Source: Bacillota bacterium (GTDB lineage Bacteria; Bacillota; Dethiobacteria; Dethiobacterales; Dethiobacteraceae). Taken from it: a DNA stretch of 15,019 nt. Every line of letters starts with the position of its first letter. Within the stretch, counting starts at the first letter, position 1. Positions 6,901 to 13,670 of the stretch are shown here, in pieces. The translations under genes were made by a program, and so were the position numbers. Below the pieces are notes generated by a model. That model worked only from the letters and a program-made list of their open reading frames with translations. It made no database searches and had not been told where the DNA came from. The stretch lies in contig JANKMV010000015.1 of NCBI GenBank assembly GCA_024650095.1, forward strand, positions 1-15,019, read 5' to 3'.

Positions 6901-7575
6901 ATGCGTTGGCTTGTTTTTATTTTGCTGGCGGCAATGATGTTTACGGTTACAGGGTGTGGGCCTAAGAGTGTAGTTGTTACTGCTATCGACTATTCAGATG
7001 AGGATGATGCTACGGAGTATGAATTTGAAGACATTATTTCCGTAATTGATTTGGGCCGAAACTTTGATAAAATCTCATTGACGTACTTTGCATCAAATGA
7101 CGAATGGGTTGAGTTCAACTATCGTTTCCTTGGAGAAGCGATGGTGGATGGGGTGCAGGCCCATCATGTTAAGTATACGGACTCTGCAGGTATTTTTGGC
7201 TCCCTTGGGGAGGTATGGATAACCGAACAGGACGGCGGTCATTTCGAAGTTGCCAACGTTATAGCCGATGGGGAGAGTAAAGAAGACGTAGAATACTATC
7301 GTGGGGTGTTCCTTCCATTAGCCGGTTTGCTTGCGGAAACAGTTGATATCGAGAAAGATTGGTCCGCTTTTGAGCATGCAAACCACAGTAGTGAAATACG
7401 GGATTTCGGTGCAGGCCGGGTCTGGACAGATACCTATGAAATGATACATACGGATAGCAAAAAAGAGGTTACGCTTGAATTTGCCAGAATTTCCGGACGT
7501 AGCTTCATGATTCGCTTCGAACATAGCAAGAATGCTTCTGGTAACTACAAAATTATCGAAATGGTTCCAAGATAA
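6901..7575 (+). CDS. Lipoprotein of unknown function (224 aa)
   Basis: A 224-aa predicted lipoprotein. Residues 2-18 are a short signal peptide with lipobox VTGC, and Cys19 is the lipidation site. The mature part is acidic at first (DEDDATEYEFEDI) and then beta-rich, with alternating hydrophobic strands (KISLTYFAS, WVEFNYRFLG, HHVKYTD, VTLEFARISG). I do not recognise a family. The ATG at 6901 was chosen because GGAGG (6887-6891 region) sits about 8 nt upstream and the signal peptide begins MRW; an in-frame TTG at 6868 has no ribosome binding site. It is followed 101 bp later, on the same strand, by the large repeat lipoprotein, so both may be co-transcribed. Promoter candidate: TTGATA (6803-6808) with TATGAT (6828-6833), 19 bp apart, weak. 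Confidence 0.8.
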   Translation: MRWLVFILLAAMMFTVTGCGPKSVVVTAIDYSDEDDATEYEFEDIISVIDLGRNFDKISLTYFASNDEWVEFNYRFLGEAMVDGVQAHHVKYTDSAGIFGSLGEVWITEQDGGHFEVANVIADGESKEDVEYYRGVFLPLAGLLAETVDIEKDWSAFEHANHSSEIRDFGAGRVWTDTYEMIHTDSKKEVTLEFARISGRSFMIRFEHSKNASGNYKIIEMVPR

Positions 7576-7604
7576 GCGGCTTGCCCCAAGTATGGGCGGC
7601 CGCC
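7576..7604 (+). other. GC-rich hairpin between the two lipoprotein genes
   Basis: GCGGC (7576-7580) pairs with GCCGC (7599-7603), and GCCC (7583-7586) with GGGC (7594-7597). It begins right after the upstream stop codon. No proper U-run follows, so it more likely affects mRNA stability or partial read-through than full termination. Confidence 0.45.
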
Positions 7605-7676
7605 TTTGGTATTAGAGGCATCCGTATAGATATTTTCTAGGGGTCTAAAGAGCAAGCGAAATTTGGAGGGATCATG

Positions 7677-10391
7677 ATGTCAATGCGTAAATGGCTGAGT
7701 CTTATACTGATCGTTTCTTTACTTGCTTCACTATTTGGGGGTTGTAACTTTAATAGTGGTGATCAACCGAAAACGATAACTGGTGAAATAGTAGATTCGT
7801 ATGTGGGGGAAGAAGTTGAATTAGAGCAGCAGCCCTTTAGTGAGGAAGCAATTGTAGAGACATATGAGCTAGCGGAAGATGCGAATGCAATTGAGGACGC
7901 ACAAGCAGAATGGGCTGAAGGTGTGGTATTTATTAGTGATCGGATTGCTAATAAGATACTGGCGGCTGAAAAAGGCACTAATGACTCGATCATTACCATA
8001 ACAGAAGATGTTGAAATTTTTGCAATAGATGAAGTTTTGGTGTATACGGAGGAACTAATTGCTTATCGAGTGGTAGAAAAAGAGGAAGCATTGCCGGTGG
8101 TTAACTACACCCTCGTCAGGGCAGAATTAGAAGAAATATTCGCTGAGATTGAAATTGCTGACCAAACCGTGATGCTCAACCACGAAAATCTGGCCTTCGT
8201 CGGAGAAGGTGTTGTGGCAGAGAAGATCACGAGCTCCATCATACATAAGTTTGAAGTTAACCATTCATTTTTTGATAATATGATTAGAGTATCAGGTGAC
8301 GTGGAGTTTATGAATCCCAGCATCACAACCAGGATGGGCAGCAATGGCTATGAATTAGCTTTCACGGCAAAAGAAAGTGCCAACCTAAAAGTTGAAGGTG
8401 AACTTAAGATTGATCGCGAGTTAAGGTTTATTATCGCAGCGTATGCGTTTGATATTAAAGTATCAGGAAAAACCATTGGCCAAGCGGCTGTTGGTGTATT
8501 TTTGGCTGTTGATGTTAAAGGAAATATTCATTTTATTTACGAAATTGACCAAAGCTATGAGCTAAAAGTTGGAGTAAGAGGAAAGACGGCTAAGATCCCG
8601 TTCACCAGTATATATTTTCCTACATCGGCCAGCACATTCTATGAAATGAATCAAAAATTTGAAGTAACACCGCCGACACTAACGGGAGAACTGACTGTTC
8701 GCATAGGGGTACTGGCAACAGCCCAGCTTACCATCTATAACAAAAATATCATTAACTTTAATATCCTTATGGCGATTGAGGGTATCGCTCAGTTTCAACT
8801 TAAGCAGGGTGATAGTTTCTTAAAACTAGCCATCGATGTTTTGTTGCTAATTGATGGGGATGTTATGACCGTCAAAATTAAATGGGGTTGGAGACCAAAA
8901 ATTGTTTTCCCGATGAAATCATTCCAGTTGCTTTATCAGAGGTGGAATATTTATATCTTTGAGACCTCGGAACAACCGCCACTAGGGAAAATCCCTATCT
9001 TGACGGTTGATTCAAATGGCGCAAATGATGTGATCATCGCCAGCACTACAGATCACGGTGGTAGTGCGCTTTACACCCTGCCGATAAGCGAACCGAACAC
9101 AGAGGTGCACCTAGAAGCCCCGGAAGTTGTTGGTTCGGGTCTCATCCAGCGATATTTCTCTCACTGGTCGGGAGATGTGGAAAGCGACGAACGAAGTATT
9201 TCCTTCACGATGGATGAAAATATGAATGTAACGGCTAACTACGGTGATCTTTACTCAAGTTTTGGAGATCTGCCTCCCATTGGTCTGCAAGATTATACGC
9301 TGTCTGTGAACTCCTCAGGCGCAGCAGACGTAAGTATTGCTAGTACCACAGACCATGGCGGCACCACCAACTACCAGTTGACCGGTTTAAACGAAAGCTC
9401 AGAGATCCATCTGGAAGCACCGGAGTACGTCGATTCGGGCCAGGATCGAAAACGTTTTAGCGCATGGTCGGGAGCGGTTTCCAGTAAAAGTAGAGGGATA
9501 ACCGTATCCATGAAGGCCGATCAGGCCGTGACGGCAAATTACGTGGCAGATCCTGCCGCTGAAGAGTCATACACCTTACGCGTTTCCTCCCTGGGTACTG
9601 CAAAAGTACCAATTTCCAGCTCAAATGGCGGCGGCACGACTAACTACGTAAAGACGTTGGCACCAGGTACCAAGGTGACACTGGAAGCCCCGATTTACGT
9701 TGGATCGGGAGAAGATCAAAAAAGTTTCAGCGGATGGTCGGGAGCGGTTTCCAGCAAAGATCGAGTGATAACCGTCACAATGAATGCCGACCAGTCTGTG
9801 ACAGCAAATTACGATGCTGATCCTGAGCGTGAAAAGATACATTACCTCAGTGTTTCCTCCCAGGGAGTTGCAAATGTGCCAATTATCAGCGATACGGGTG
9901 TGGGTGGCACGACGAACTATGAAATCGGTATTAGAGGCCCGGAGGTGCACCATTTGGAAGCCCCGGAATATGTGGGCTCGGATCAGGATCGAAAACGTTT
10001 CAGCGAATGGTTGGGAGCGGCTTCCAGCAAAGATCGAGCTATAACGATCACCATGACCGCCGATAAGGCTGTGACGGCACATTACGTGGCTGACCCTCTA
10101 GTGGAATATACTCTAAAAGTTTACGGCAACAACTACGCATGGGGATGGCATCTGCTAGTTAGTAGCCCCACAGGCCATGGCGGCGAAGTATTGCCTGATC
10201 GTGACTTTTACTACGAGTTGCGTGTAGAGGCCGGCACGTTGGTTACCTTGGTAGCCCCTGAAAATGATGCGTACAGATTCTATAGATGGACGGATAATGC
10301 GGATGGTAAAGGTAATGTGTTAAGCATAAACCCAACGTACACTTTTACCATGGACTCGCATAAAACCGTATACGCTTTTTACGATTATTAA
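7677..10391 (+). CDS. Large lipoprotein with five C-terminal InlB B-like repeats
   Basis: A 904-aa lipoprotein. The signal peptide ends in lipobox LFGGC, with Cys23 as lipid anchor. Residues 24-160 are very acidic and perhaps flexible. Residues 160-440 are a beta-strand-rich domain I cannot assign. Residues 442-904 are five repeats of about 90 residues, beginning near 442, 540, 632, 722 and 811. Each has YTLxVxS, GGTTNY, LEAPxYVGS, FSxWSGAVSSKDR and VTANY, the pattern of divergent InlB B-repeats (beta-grasp modules in Listeria internalins and other Gram-positive surface proteins). The protein would sit on the outer membrane-leaflet surface and reach outward. ATG 7677 is preferred over 7674 because GGAGGG ends 6 nt before it. 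The ligand is unknown. Confidence 0.85.
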   Translation: MSMRKWLSLILIVSLLASLFGGCNFNSGDQPKTITGEIVDSYVGEEVELEQQPFSEEAIVETYELAEDANAIEDAQAEWAEGVVFISDRIANKILAAEKGTNDSIITITEDVEIFAIDEVLVYTEELIAYRVVEKEEALPVVNYTLVRAELEEIFAEIEIADQTVMLNHENLAFVGEGVVAEKITSSIIHKFEVNHSFFDNMIRVSGDVEFMNPSITTRMGSNGYELAFTAKESANLKVEGELKIDRELRFIIAAYAFDIKVSGKTIGQAAVGVFLAVDVKGNIHFIYEIDQSYELKVGVRGKTAKIPFTSIYFPTSASTFYEMNQKFEVTPPTLTGELTVRIGVLATAQLTIYNKNIINFNILMAIEGIAQFQLKQGDSFLKLAIDVLLLIDGDVMTVKIKWGWRPKIVFPMKSFQLLYQRWNIYIFETSEQPPLGKIPILTVDSNGANDVIIASTTDHGGSALYTLPISEPNTEVHLEAPEVVGSGLIQRYFSHWSGDVESDERSISFTMDENMNVTANYGDLYSSFGDLPPIGLQDYTLSVNSSGAADVSIASTTDHGGTTNYQLTGLNESSEIHLEAPEYVDSGQDRKRFSAWSGAVSSKSRGITVSMKADQAVTANYVADPAAEESYTLRVSSLGTAKVPISSSNGGGTTNYVKTLAPGTKVTLEAPIYVGSGEDQKSFSGWSGAVSSKDRVITVTMNADQSVTANYDADPEREKIHYLSVSSQGVANVPIISDTGVGGTTNYEIGIRGPEVHHLEAPEYVGSDQDRKRFSEWLGAASSKDRAITITMTADKAVTAHYVADPLVEYTLKVYGNNYAWGWHLLVSSPTGHGGEVLPDRDFYYELRVEAGTLVTLVAPENDAYRFYRWTDNADGKGNVLSINPTYTFTMDSHKTVYAFYDY
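9000..10388 (+). repeat. Five tandem InlB-B-like coding repeats
   Basis: Units start near 9000, 9294, 9570, 9840 and 10107, with lengths of 267-294 bp. Units 2-4 are alike at DNA level too: GGAGCGGTTTCCAG or a one-base variant recurs in each, in the same place. The first and last units are more diverged, which fits expansion from the middle of the array. Confidence 0.8.
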
Positions 10392-10395
10392 AAAT

Positions 10396-10452
10396 GGCTC
10401 ATGCTAATTAACTAACATATTTTAACCGTTTTTACTTCTCATGCACGAGCCG
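10396..10452 (+). repeat. Inverted repeat after the large lipoprotein gene
   Basis: GGCTCATGC (10396-10404) and GCACGAGCC (10444-10452) pair at 8 of 9 positions plus spacing, enclosing about 39 nt of A/T-rich sequence. No U-run follows the right arm. It could be a weak terminator or a remnant. Confidence 0.3.
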
Positions 10453-10516
10453 TTCAGAACTTTATGTATAATCTGTAGCAAGGAAAACAATGGTCTTCTG
10501 TTATAGGGGAGAGCAA

Positions 10517-10600
10517 ATGCATAAATGGGACATAACTGTTGTGTTATTGTTGATAAGTTGGACGAAAGTGAAGCAATATCAAAGAAGTGGGGGAATATGA
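10517..10600 (+). CDS. Possible 27-codon small ORF overlapping the Big_2 pseudogene start
   Basis: ATG at 10517 follows AGGGGAGAG by a short gap and encodes MHKWDITVVLLLISW followed by a basic tail. It stops at TGA 10598-10600, overlapping the ATG of the next reading frame (ATGA). This layout resembles translational coupling, but the peptide is not recognised and the downstream gene is decayed, so it may be chance. Confidence 0.2.
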   Translation: MHKWDITVVLLLISWTKVKQYQRSGGI

Positions 10601-11091
10601 TGAACGAGAGTAACAATCCAAATCAACCGCTGCAGGGAGAAGACACGAGTACCGAATTATCTGATAAAAATCGTGGATAGAGTTCATATTGCATCTTCTG
10701 GGCCGCCAGCCAAAAAGGACGGGACAAAAAGAAGACGGTACTGGCCAGTCTGATCGTCTTCCTTTTGCTGGGTGCCGGTTTAATCTTTGCTACCAGAATT
10801 TGATGGGAAGACACGAGTTGCAGAAATTGATTTGGAAACCAGTGAGCTGACCCTGGCGGTTAATGCGACGCTTCCTTGTCCTATAAGGTTGCCCCGGTCA
10901 GTGCAGCGAATAATAAAGTAACCTGGTTTTCGGATAGTCCTGGTGTGGCTGTTGTGGATTATAGCGGGGTGGTTACAGCAGTGGGCGAAGGGATGGCAAC
11001 AATTACTGTGACCACTGAGGATGGCAGACGAACTGCTAGTTGTGCAGTTACAGTCAGTGGGATCAGCATGGCCCGTCTCCTTCTATTCTAA
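10597..11091 (+). pseudogene. Decayed membrane protein with Big_2 (bacterial Ig-like) domain
   Basis: GGGGG precedes ATG 10597. The frame opens with a polar leader (NESNNPNQPLQGEDTS) and meets TAG at 10678. Past the stop, the same frame gives a basic stretch (KGRDKKK) and a membrane helix (TVLASLIVFLLLGAGLIF), then TGA at 10801. A +1 shift gives RVAEIDLETSELTLAVNATL (about 10811-10871). A further shift back gives LSYKVAPVS, VTWFSDSPGVAVVDYSGVV and VTAVGEGMATITVTTEDG, the hallmarks of a Big_2 domain (strands ending in ATITVTT). So one stop and at least two frameshifts break one ancestral gene for a membrane-anchored, cytoplasm-to-outside Ig-like protein. It ends soon after the single domain and may also be 3' truncated. 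The neighbours are intact lipoproteins of similar surface type. Confidence 0.75.
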
Positions 11092-11184
11092 TCCGACGAT
11101 TTCTCTTATGATGTTAATATCTTTATGTCAACATTATCTTCGGGAAGCGTCATCATTGAATGTGATAATTAATAGGTTGGATAT

Positions 11185-11212
11185 TTGGACAAATGCGGTA
11201 GCGAGGTTTAAT
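11185..11212 (+). promoter_or_regulatory. Possible promoter of the 432-aa lipoprotein gene
   Basis: TTGGAC (11185-11190), 16 bp, TTTAAT (11207-11212), about 40 bp before the start codon. Both hexamers are imperfect. Confidence 0.3.
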
Positions 11213-11251
11213 CGTTTTTGTTCAAGTTCCAAAGAGGAGGTAAATAAATGA

Positions 11252-12550
11252 ATGAAAAGACTACTATTAATTATGGTCATGGCAGCTATATTAGTGACAG
11301 TAGGCTGCAGTAAGGATACTAATAATAATGGGCTTAGTAGTAACATTTTTGACCCTCAAACAGTCAAAGTTGGGGACAAAGTTAATGGTTTTACAGTTAA
11401 AGAAGCTTCAGTGACGGATGATGGGATGGAAAAAGTAGTATTTAGTGGTGAATTTACGATGACAGGTATCTTAAGTGGTAACATAGTCGATGGAGGAGGG
11501 CCAAATATGTATGTAGTAACATTTACTAAAGCAGAAATTGTCAATAATCTACCTATAGCCACAACATGGGAATTAGACGAACAAGACAGTGATTATGAAG
11601 TAGCATTTTATCTGCATTCTGAGGAAAACGTTACAAAAGCAATAGGGGAAGTATGCGCTGAAAGAATCATGAAAAGTATCGAGGATCCCTGGGCTGGAAT
11701 TACAGCATATAAAATCGTAGCATCTTTAAATGAATACACATACTTGAAAGATCCATGGAACGATGAACTCAGTAGCCTTCAACTTGTTGATATTCAATCC
11801 ATTGAAGATTATAGCGATGATACTAACAATGAGGAGAAACATGGAGGGAAATTTTATTTGGATGAAGGGTTAAACATCATAGAAAACCAATCATTCATGG
11901 TTGAATTTGAAAATTGGGGCACAGTCAGATTTATATCAGGTGAAAATGTTTTGGAAGGGATCTCTCAATTAAATTTTTATTTAGCGGATGAAGAAGGGCG
12001 TATAATATACTCATTCCCTAAATACCACGGAAATGAAAACGGGTATTTTACAACGTTAGATGCTGTAACGTTCAGGGATGTGAATAAAGATGGTCTCAAA
12101 GATGTAATAATTATCGCCGAATATATGACAGGCATTGGACCGCAGGGGGCAACCCCATTCCCTGTCGGTGGCATATACTTTCAGAAAGATCAATCATTTG
12201 TAAGTGTGCCTGAATTAAACGACGAGATAAATTCACTAGAAGAGAATGAGAACATTGATATGGTGGTAAAATTTGCTGAGAAAAAGGATATAAGGTTGAG
12301 TATTTACACGGAACTAGAGGAAAAAACCGATTCAGGAACGTACATTAAACTGATTGGGACGGATCAGGTCGAAATCAGGATAAGTGGAGTTCCAGAGGCC
12401 ATCCCATCTCGTGTATTTCGCCTTTATGAGGAAGTCGCCATAAGCTTTACTGCACTGGAGCTAAAAGAAGGCGACCAAGTCCTCTTTACCTATTCAGAAA
12501 ATAGTCAAAATGAAGATGTTATTACTGAAATAGTGAAAATCGTCAATTAG
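11252..12550 (+). CDS. Lipoprotein with a calcium-loop motif (432 aa)
   Basis: A 432-aa predicted lipoprotein: signal residues 1-18, lipobox TVGC, Cys19. The mature protein is beta-rich and acidic. Near residues 276-284, DVNKDGLKD fits the D-x-N-x-D-G-x-x-D calcium-binding loop of dockerin/FG-GAP-type repeats, in a context (TFRDVNKDGLKDVIIIAEY) typical of a single FG-GAP/VCBS-like blade. The last 80 residues look like a small beta-barrel (QVEIRISGV, EVAISFTALELKEGDQVLFTY). Overall function is unknown. GAGGAGG (11234-11240) lies 11 nt before this ATG, but only 7 nt before an out-of-frame ATG at 11248, which may dampen translation. It ends 9 bp before a tmRNA fragment and has no terminator of its own in between. 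Confidence 0.82.
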   Translation: MKRLLLIMVMAAILVTVGCSKDTNNNGLSSNIFDPQTVKVGDKVNGFTVKEASVTDDGMEKVVFSGEFTMTGILSGNIVDGGGPNMYVVTFTKAEIVNNLPIATTWELDEQDSDYEVAFYLHSEENVTKAIGEVCAERIMKSIEDPWAGITAYKIVASLNEYTYLKDPWNDELSSLQLVDIQSIEDYSDDTNNEEKHGGKFYLDEGLNIIENQSFMVEFENWGTVRFISGENVLEGISQLNFYLADEEGRIIYSFPKYHGNENGYFTTLDAVTFRDVNKDGLKDVIIIAEYMTGIGPQGATPFPVGGIYFQKDQSFVSVPELNDEINSLEENENIDMVVKFAEKKDIRLSIYTELEEKTDSGTYIKLIGTDQVEIRISGVPEAIPSRVFRLYEEVAISFTALELKEGDQVLFTYSENSQNEDVITEIVKIVN

Positions 12551-12558
12551 AATAAAAA

Positions 12559-12798
12559 GCTTAATTAAGTAGCTCGTCCGCTTACCGCGAGCCTGTAGGG
12601 GTAAGTCCGGGCGCCGACTAATCAGGCCACCGATCCCACGGTTTGTACAGCCAAAGGGGTAGGGAATAACAATTGTGCTAGCGTAACGGTATCTTGTCTC
12701 AGTGAGCCCGCTGCGCGAAATCAAACCTGAGGCTACACTCGTAGAAGCTTTTGCTGGTCTGCTTTCGGACAGGGGTTCGACTCCCCTCGCCTCCACCA
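12559..12798 (+). ncRNA. ssrA: tmRNA (ssrA) 3' partial copy lacking the 5' half
   Basis: The 3' end is unmistakable tmRNA: GGCTACACTCGTAGAAGC, then a T arm AGGGG-TTCGACT-CCCCT, acceptor strand CGCCTCC and encoded ACCA ending at 12798. Upstream, GCTCG (12572-12576) with CGAGC and CTTACC (12581-12586) with GGTAAG form an H-type pseudoknot matching PK2. The copy begins at what looks like the last Ala codon and stop of the tag ORF (GCT TAA, 12559-12564). The 5' acceptor strand, D-like loop, PK1 and most of the tag ORF are absent, and the preceding sequence is the end of a lipoprotein gene. As it stands it cannot act alone as a tmRNA. It is probably a displaced remnant from integration or deletion at ssrA; an intact copy should exist elsewhere. 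Confidence 0.85.
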
Positions 12799-12814
12799 AA
12801 AATAGTATCATCAA

Positions 12815-12855
12815 TTGATAAAAATAATTTATCAGTGGGTGGTTTTATTTTGCGC
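12815..12855 (+). terminator. Weak terminator-like hairpin after the tmRNA 3' end
   Basis: TGATAAA and TTTATCA pair over a 5-nt loop (about 12818-12836), followed by GTGGGTGG and a T-rich stretch. The AT-only stem is weak, but its place matches where an ssrA transcript would end. Confidence 0.35.
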
Positions 12856-13105
12856 TGAATAGGCTTAAAACATGGGATTTGCTTACTTTTTCAATAGAAG
12901 AGTTATTGAATTAAGGCACCATAAATTCAAGATTTCAACACATTAAAAGGAAAAAATGTTTTTTGAAGGGTAGTAATCGTTTGACATTAGGGCAATGGGG
13001 AGCGTTTTCAATGTAAATCGTTAGAAATTTAGATAATCGTTAGACATTAAATATATTGTTTCATGAACGGGGCACGTTGAGACGTAAAAAGAGACAAAAA
13101 GAAAT
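12856..13105. other. Non-coding stretch between ssrA remnant and marR
   Basis: Apart from the direct repeats at 12974-13050, it is AT-rich with no ORF bearing a ribosome binding site on either strand. Near 13071-13094 it shares the pattern CACGT...GACGTAAAAA...GAGAC with positions 126-147. Confidence 0.4.
12974..13050 (+). repeat. Three short direct repeats, AATCGTTnGA type
   Basis: TAATCGTTTGACATTAG (12974-12990), AAATCGTTAGAAATTTAG (13015-13032) and TAATCGTTAGACATTAA (13034-13050). The second and third start 19 bp apart, and the first is about 41 bp upstream of the second. They occupy a non-coding stretch between the tmRNA remnant and the marR promoter. They may be regulator sites or integrase arm sites; the sequence does not decide. 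Confidence 0.5.
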
Positions 13106-13134
13106 TTGACAACGCGCTAAATTGCATATACAAT
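13106..13134 (+). promoter_or_regulatory. Promoter of the marR gene
   Basis: TTGACA (13106-13111), 17 bp, TACAAT (13129-13134): near-consensus spacing and hexamers. The -10 lies inside the palindrome at 13116-13139, so a bound repressor would block RNA polymerase. Confidence 0.75.
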
Positions 13135-13139
13135 TTAGC
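13116..13139. promoter_or_regulatory. MarR operator O1 (autoregulatory)
   Basis: GCTAAATTG (13116-13124), CATATA, CAATTTAGC (13131-13139): 9-bp perfect arms with a 6-bp centre. AT-rich palindromes of this size over the promoter are typical for MarR-family dimers. The same core occurs at 13623-13642. Confidence 0.7.
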
Positions 13140-13153
13140 TGAGGTGTTTGTTA

Positions 13154-13609
13154 ATGAGCTATGAGGAAATATTACATGAAATCAGTAGTGATTGTATTGC
13201 TGTAAGACTGAAGATATTGAACCGTACGATCACATCAATATATGATAAAGCATTGAAGCCCTACGGCATTCGAGTGACACAACTTAATGTCTTATTTGCA
13301 GTTTCATTGCTGGGACCAGTGGAGATCAAACCTCTTTGTGCTTTGTTGAGCATGGATAATTCCACTATGTGTCGCACTTTGTCGCGGATTGAAGAGAAAG
13401 GATGGTTGATAAGTGAACCGAGTGGACATGGCAAGAATATAATCATTTCAATTACTCAAAGCGGAAAGGAGCTGTTATTAAGTGTCTACCCAGCTTGGAA
13501 AGAAGCCCAAGTACAAGCTGAAGCTTTGATGGGTAAGGAGTTAGTACTAACGTTAAATGACTCAGTTAACACTTTAATGGAGAAACAACGGAAGAAGTTT
13601 TCGATTTAA
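13154..13609 (+). CDS. MarR-family transcriptional regulator
   Basis: A 151-aa protein of the usual MarR length. N-terminal helices for dimerisation (residues 1-35) precede a winged helix-turn-helix: YGIRVTQLNVLFAVS, VEIKPLCALLSMDNSTMCRTLSRIEEKGWLI (recognition helix near STMCRTLSRIEEKG), and a wing EPSGHGKNIIISIT, then C-terminal helices. There are two Cys residues in or near the DNA-binding domain (in PLCALL and TMCRTL), which might allow redox sensing, but this is a guess. The ATG at 13154 is preferred, with GAGGTG 7 nt upstream; an in-frame TTG at 13148 sits too close to it. It heads a cluster with an SRPBCC gene and a flavodoxin-like gene. Palindromes before this gene and the next suggest autorepression and control of both. 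Confidence 0.9.
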   Translation: MSYEEILHEISSDCIAVRLKILNRTITSIYDKALKPYGIRVTQLNVLFAVSLLGPVEIKPLCALLSMDNSTMCRTLSRIEEKGWLISEPSGHGKNIIISITQSGKELLLSVYPAWKEAQVQAEALMGKELVLTLNDSVNTLMEKQRKKFSI

Positions 13610-13622
13610 TTTTTTTAGGCTA

Positions 13623-13642
13623 TAAATTGTATATACAATTTA
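13623..13642. promoter_or_regulatory. MarR operator O2 before the SRPBCC gene
   Basis: A perfect 20-bp palindrome TAAATTGTATATACAATTTA lies between the marR stop and the next start. It has the same TAAATTG...CAATTTA arms and the same 6-bp spacing as O1. TACAAT within it may serve as a -10, but no good -35 is seen 17 bp upstream. Confidence 0.7.
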
Positions 13643-13670
13643 CTTGTCTCTGAAAGAAAGGAGTTTAGAA

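Noticed and set aside
9621..10082. 153-codon minus-strand ORF
   Set aside because: It mirrors the repeat region of the large lipoprotein; its internal repetition just reflects the coding repeats on the plus strand.
9000..10388. CRISPR-like repeat array
   Set aside because: Repeats are 267-294 bp, in frame and coding; there are no short repeats with unique spacers anywhere in the window.
12720..12798. tRNA gene at the TTCGACT/CCA end
   Set aside because: There is a T arm and CCA but no anticodon arm or matching 5' acceptor strand about 75 bp upstream; the whole fits tmRNA.
12494..12814. 106-codon minus-strand ORF containing VEARGVEPLSESRPAKAS
   Set aside because: It is antisense to the tmRNA 3' end; such peptides arise from tRNA/tmRNA ends and are common false annotations. 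No ribosome binding site supports it.
12559..13105. Two-piece (permuted) tmRNA
   Set aside because: In permuted genes the coding piece follows the acceptor piece closely; no 5' half with tag ORF or matching acceptor strand is visible after 12798, and the fragment keeps PK2-type structure that permuted forms often lose.
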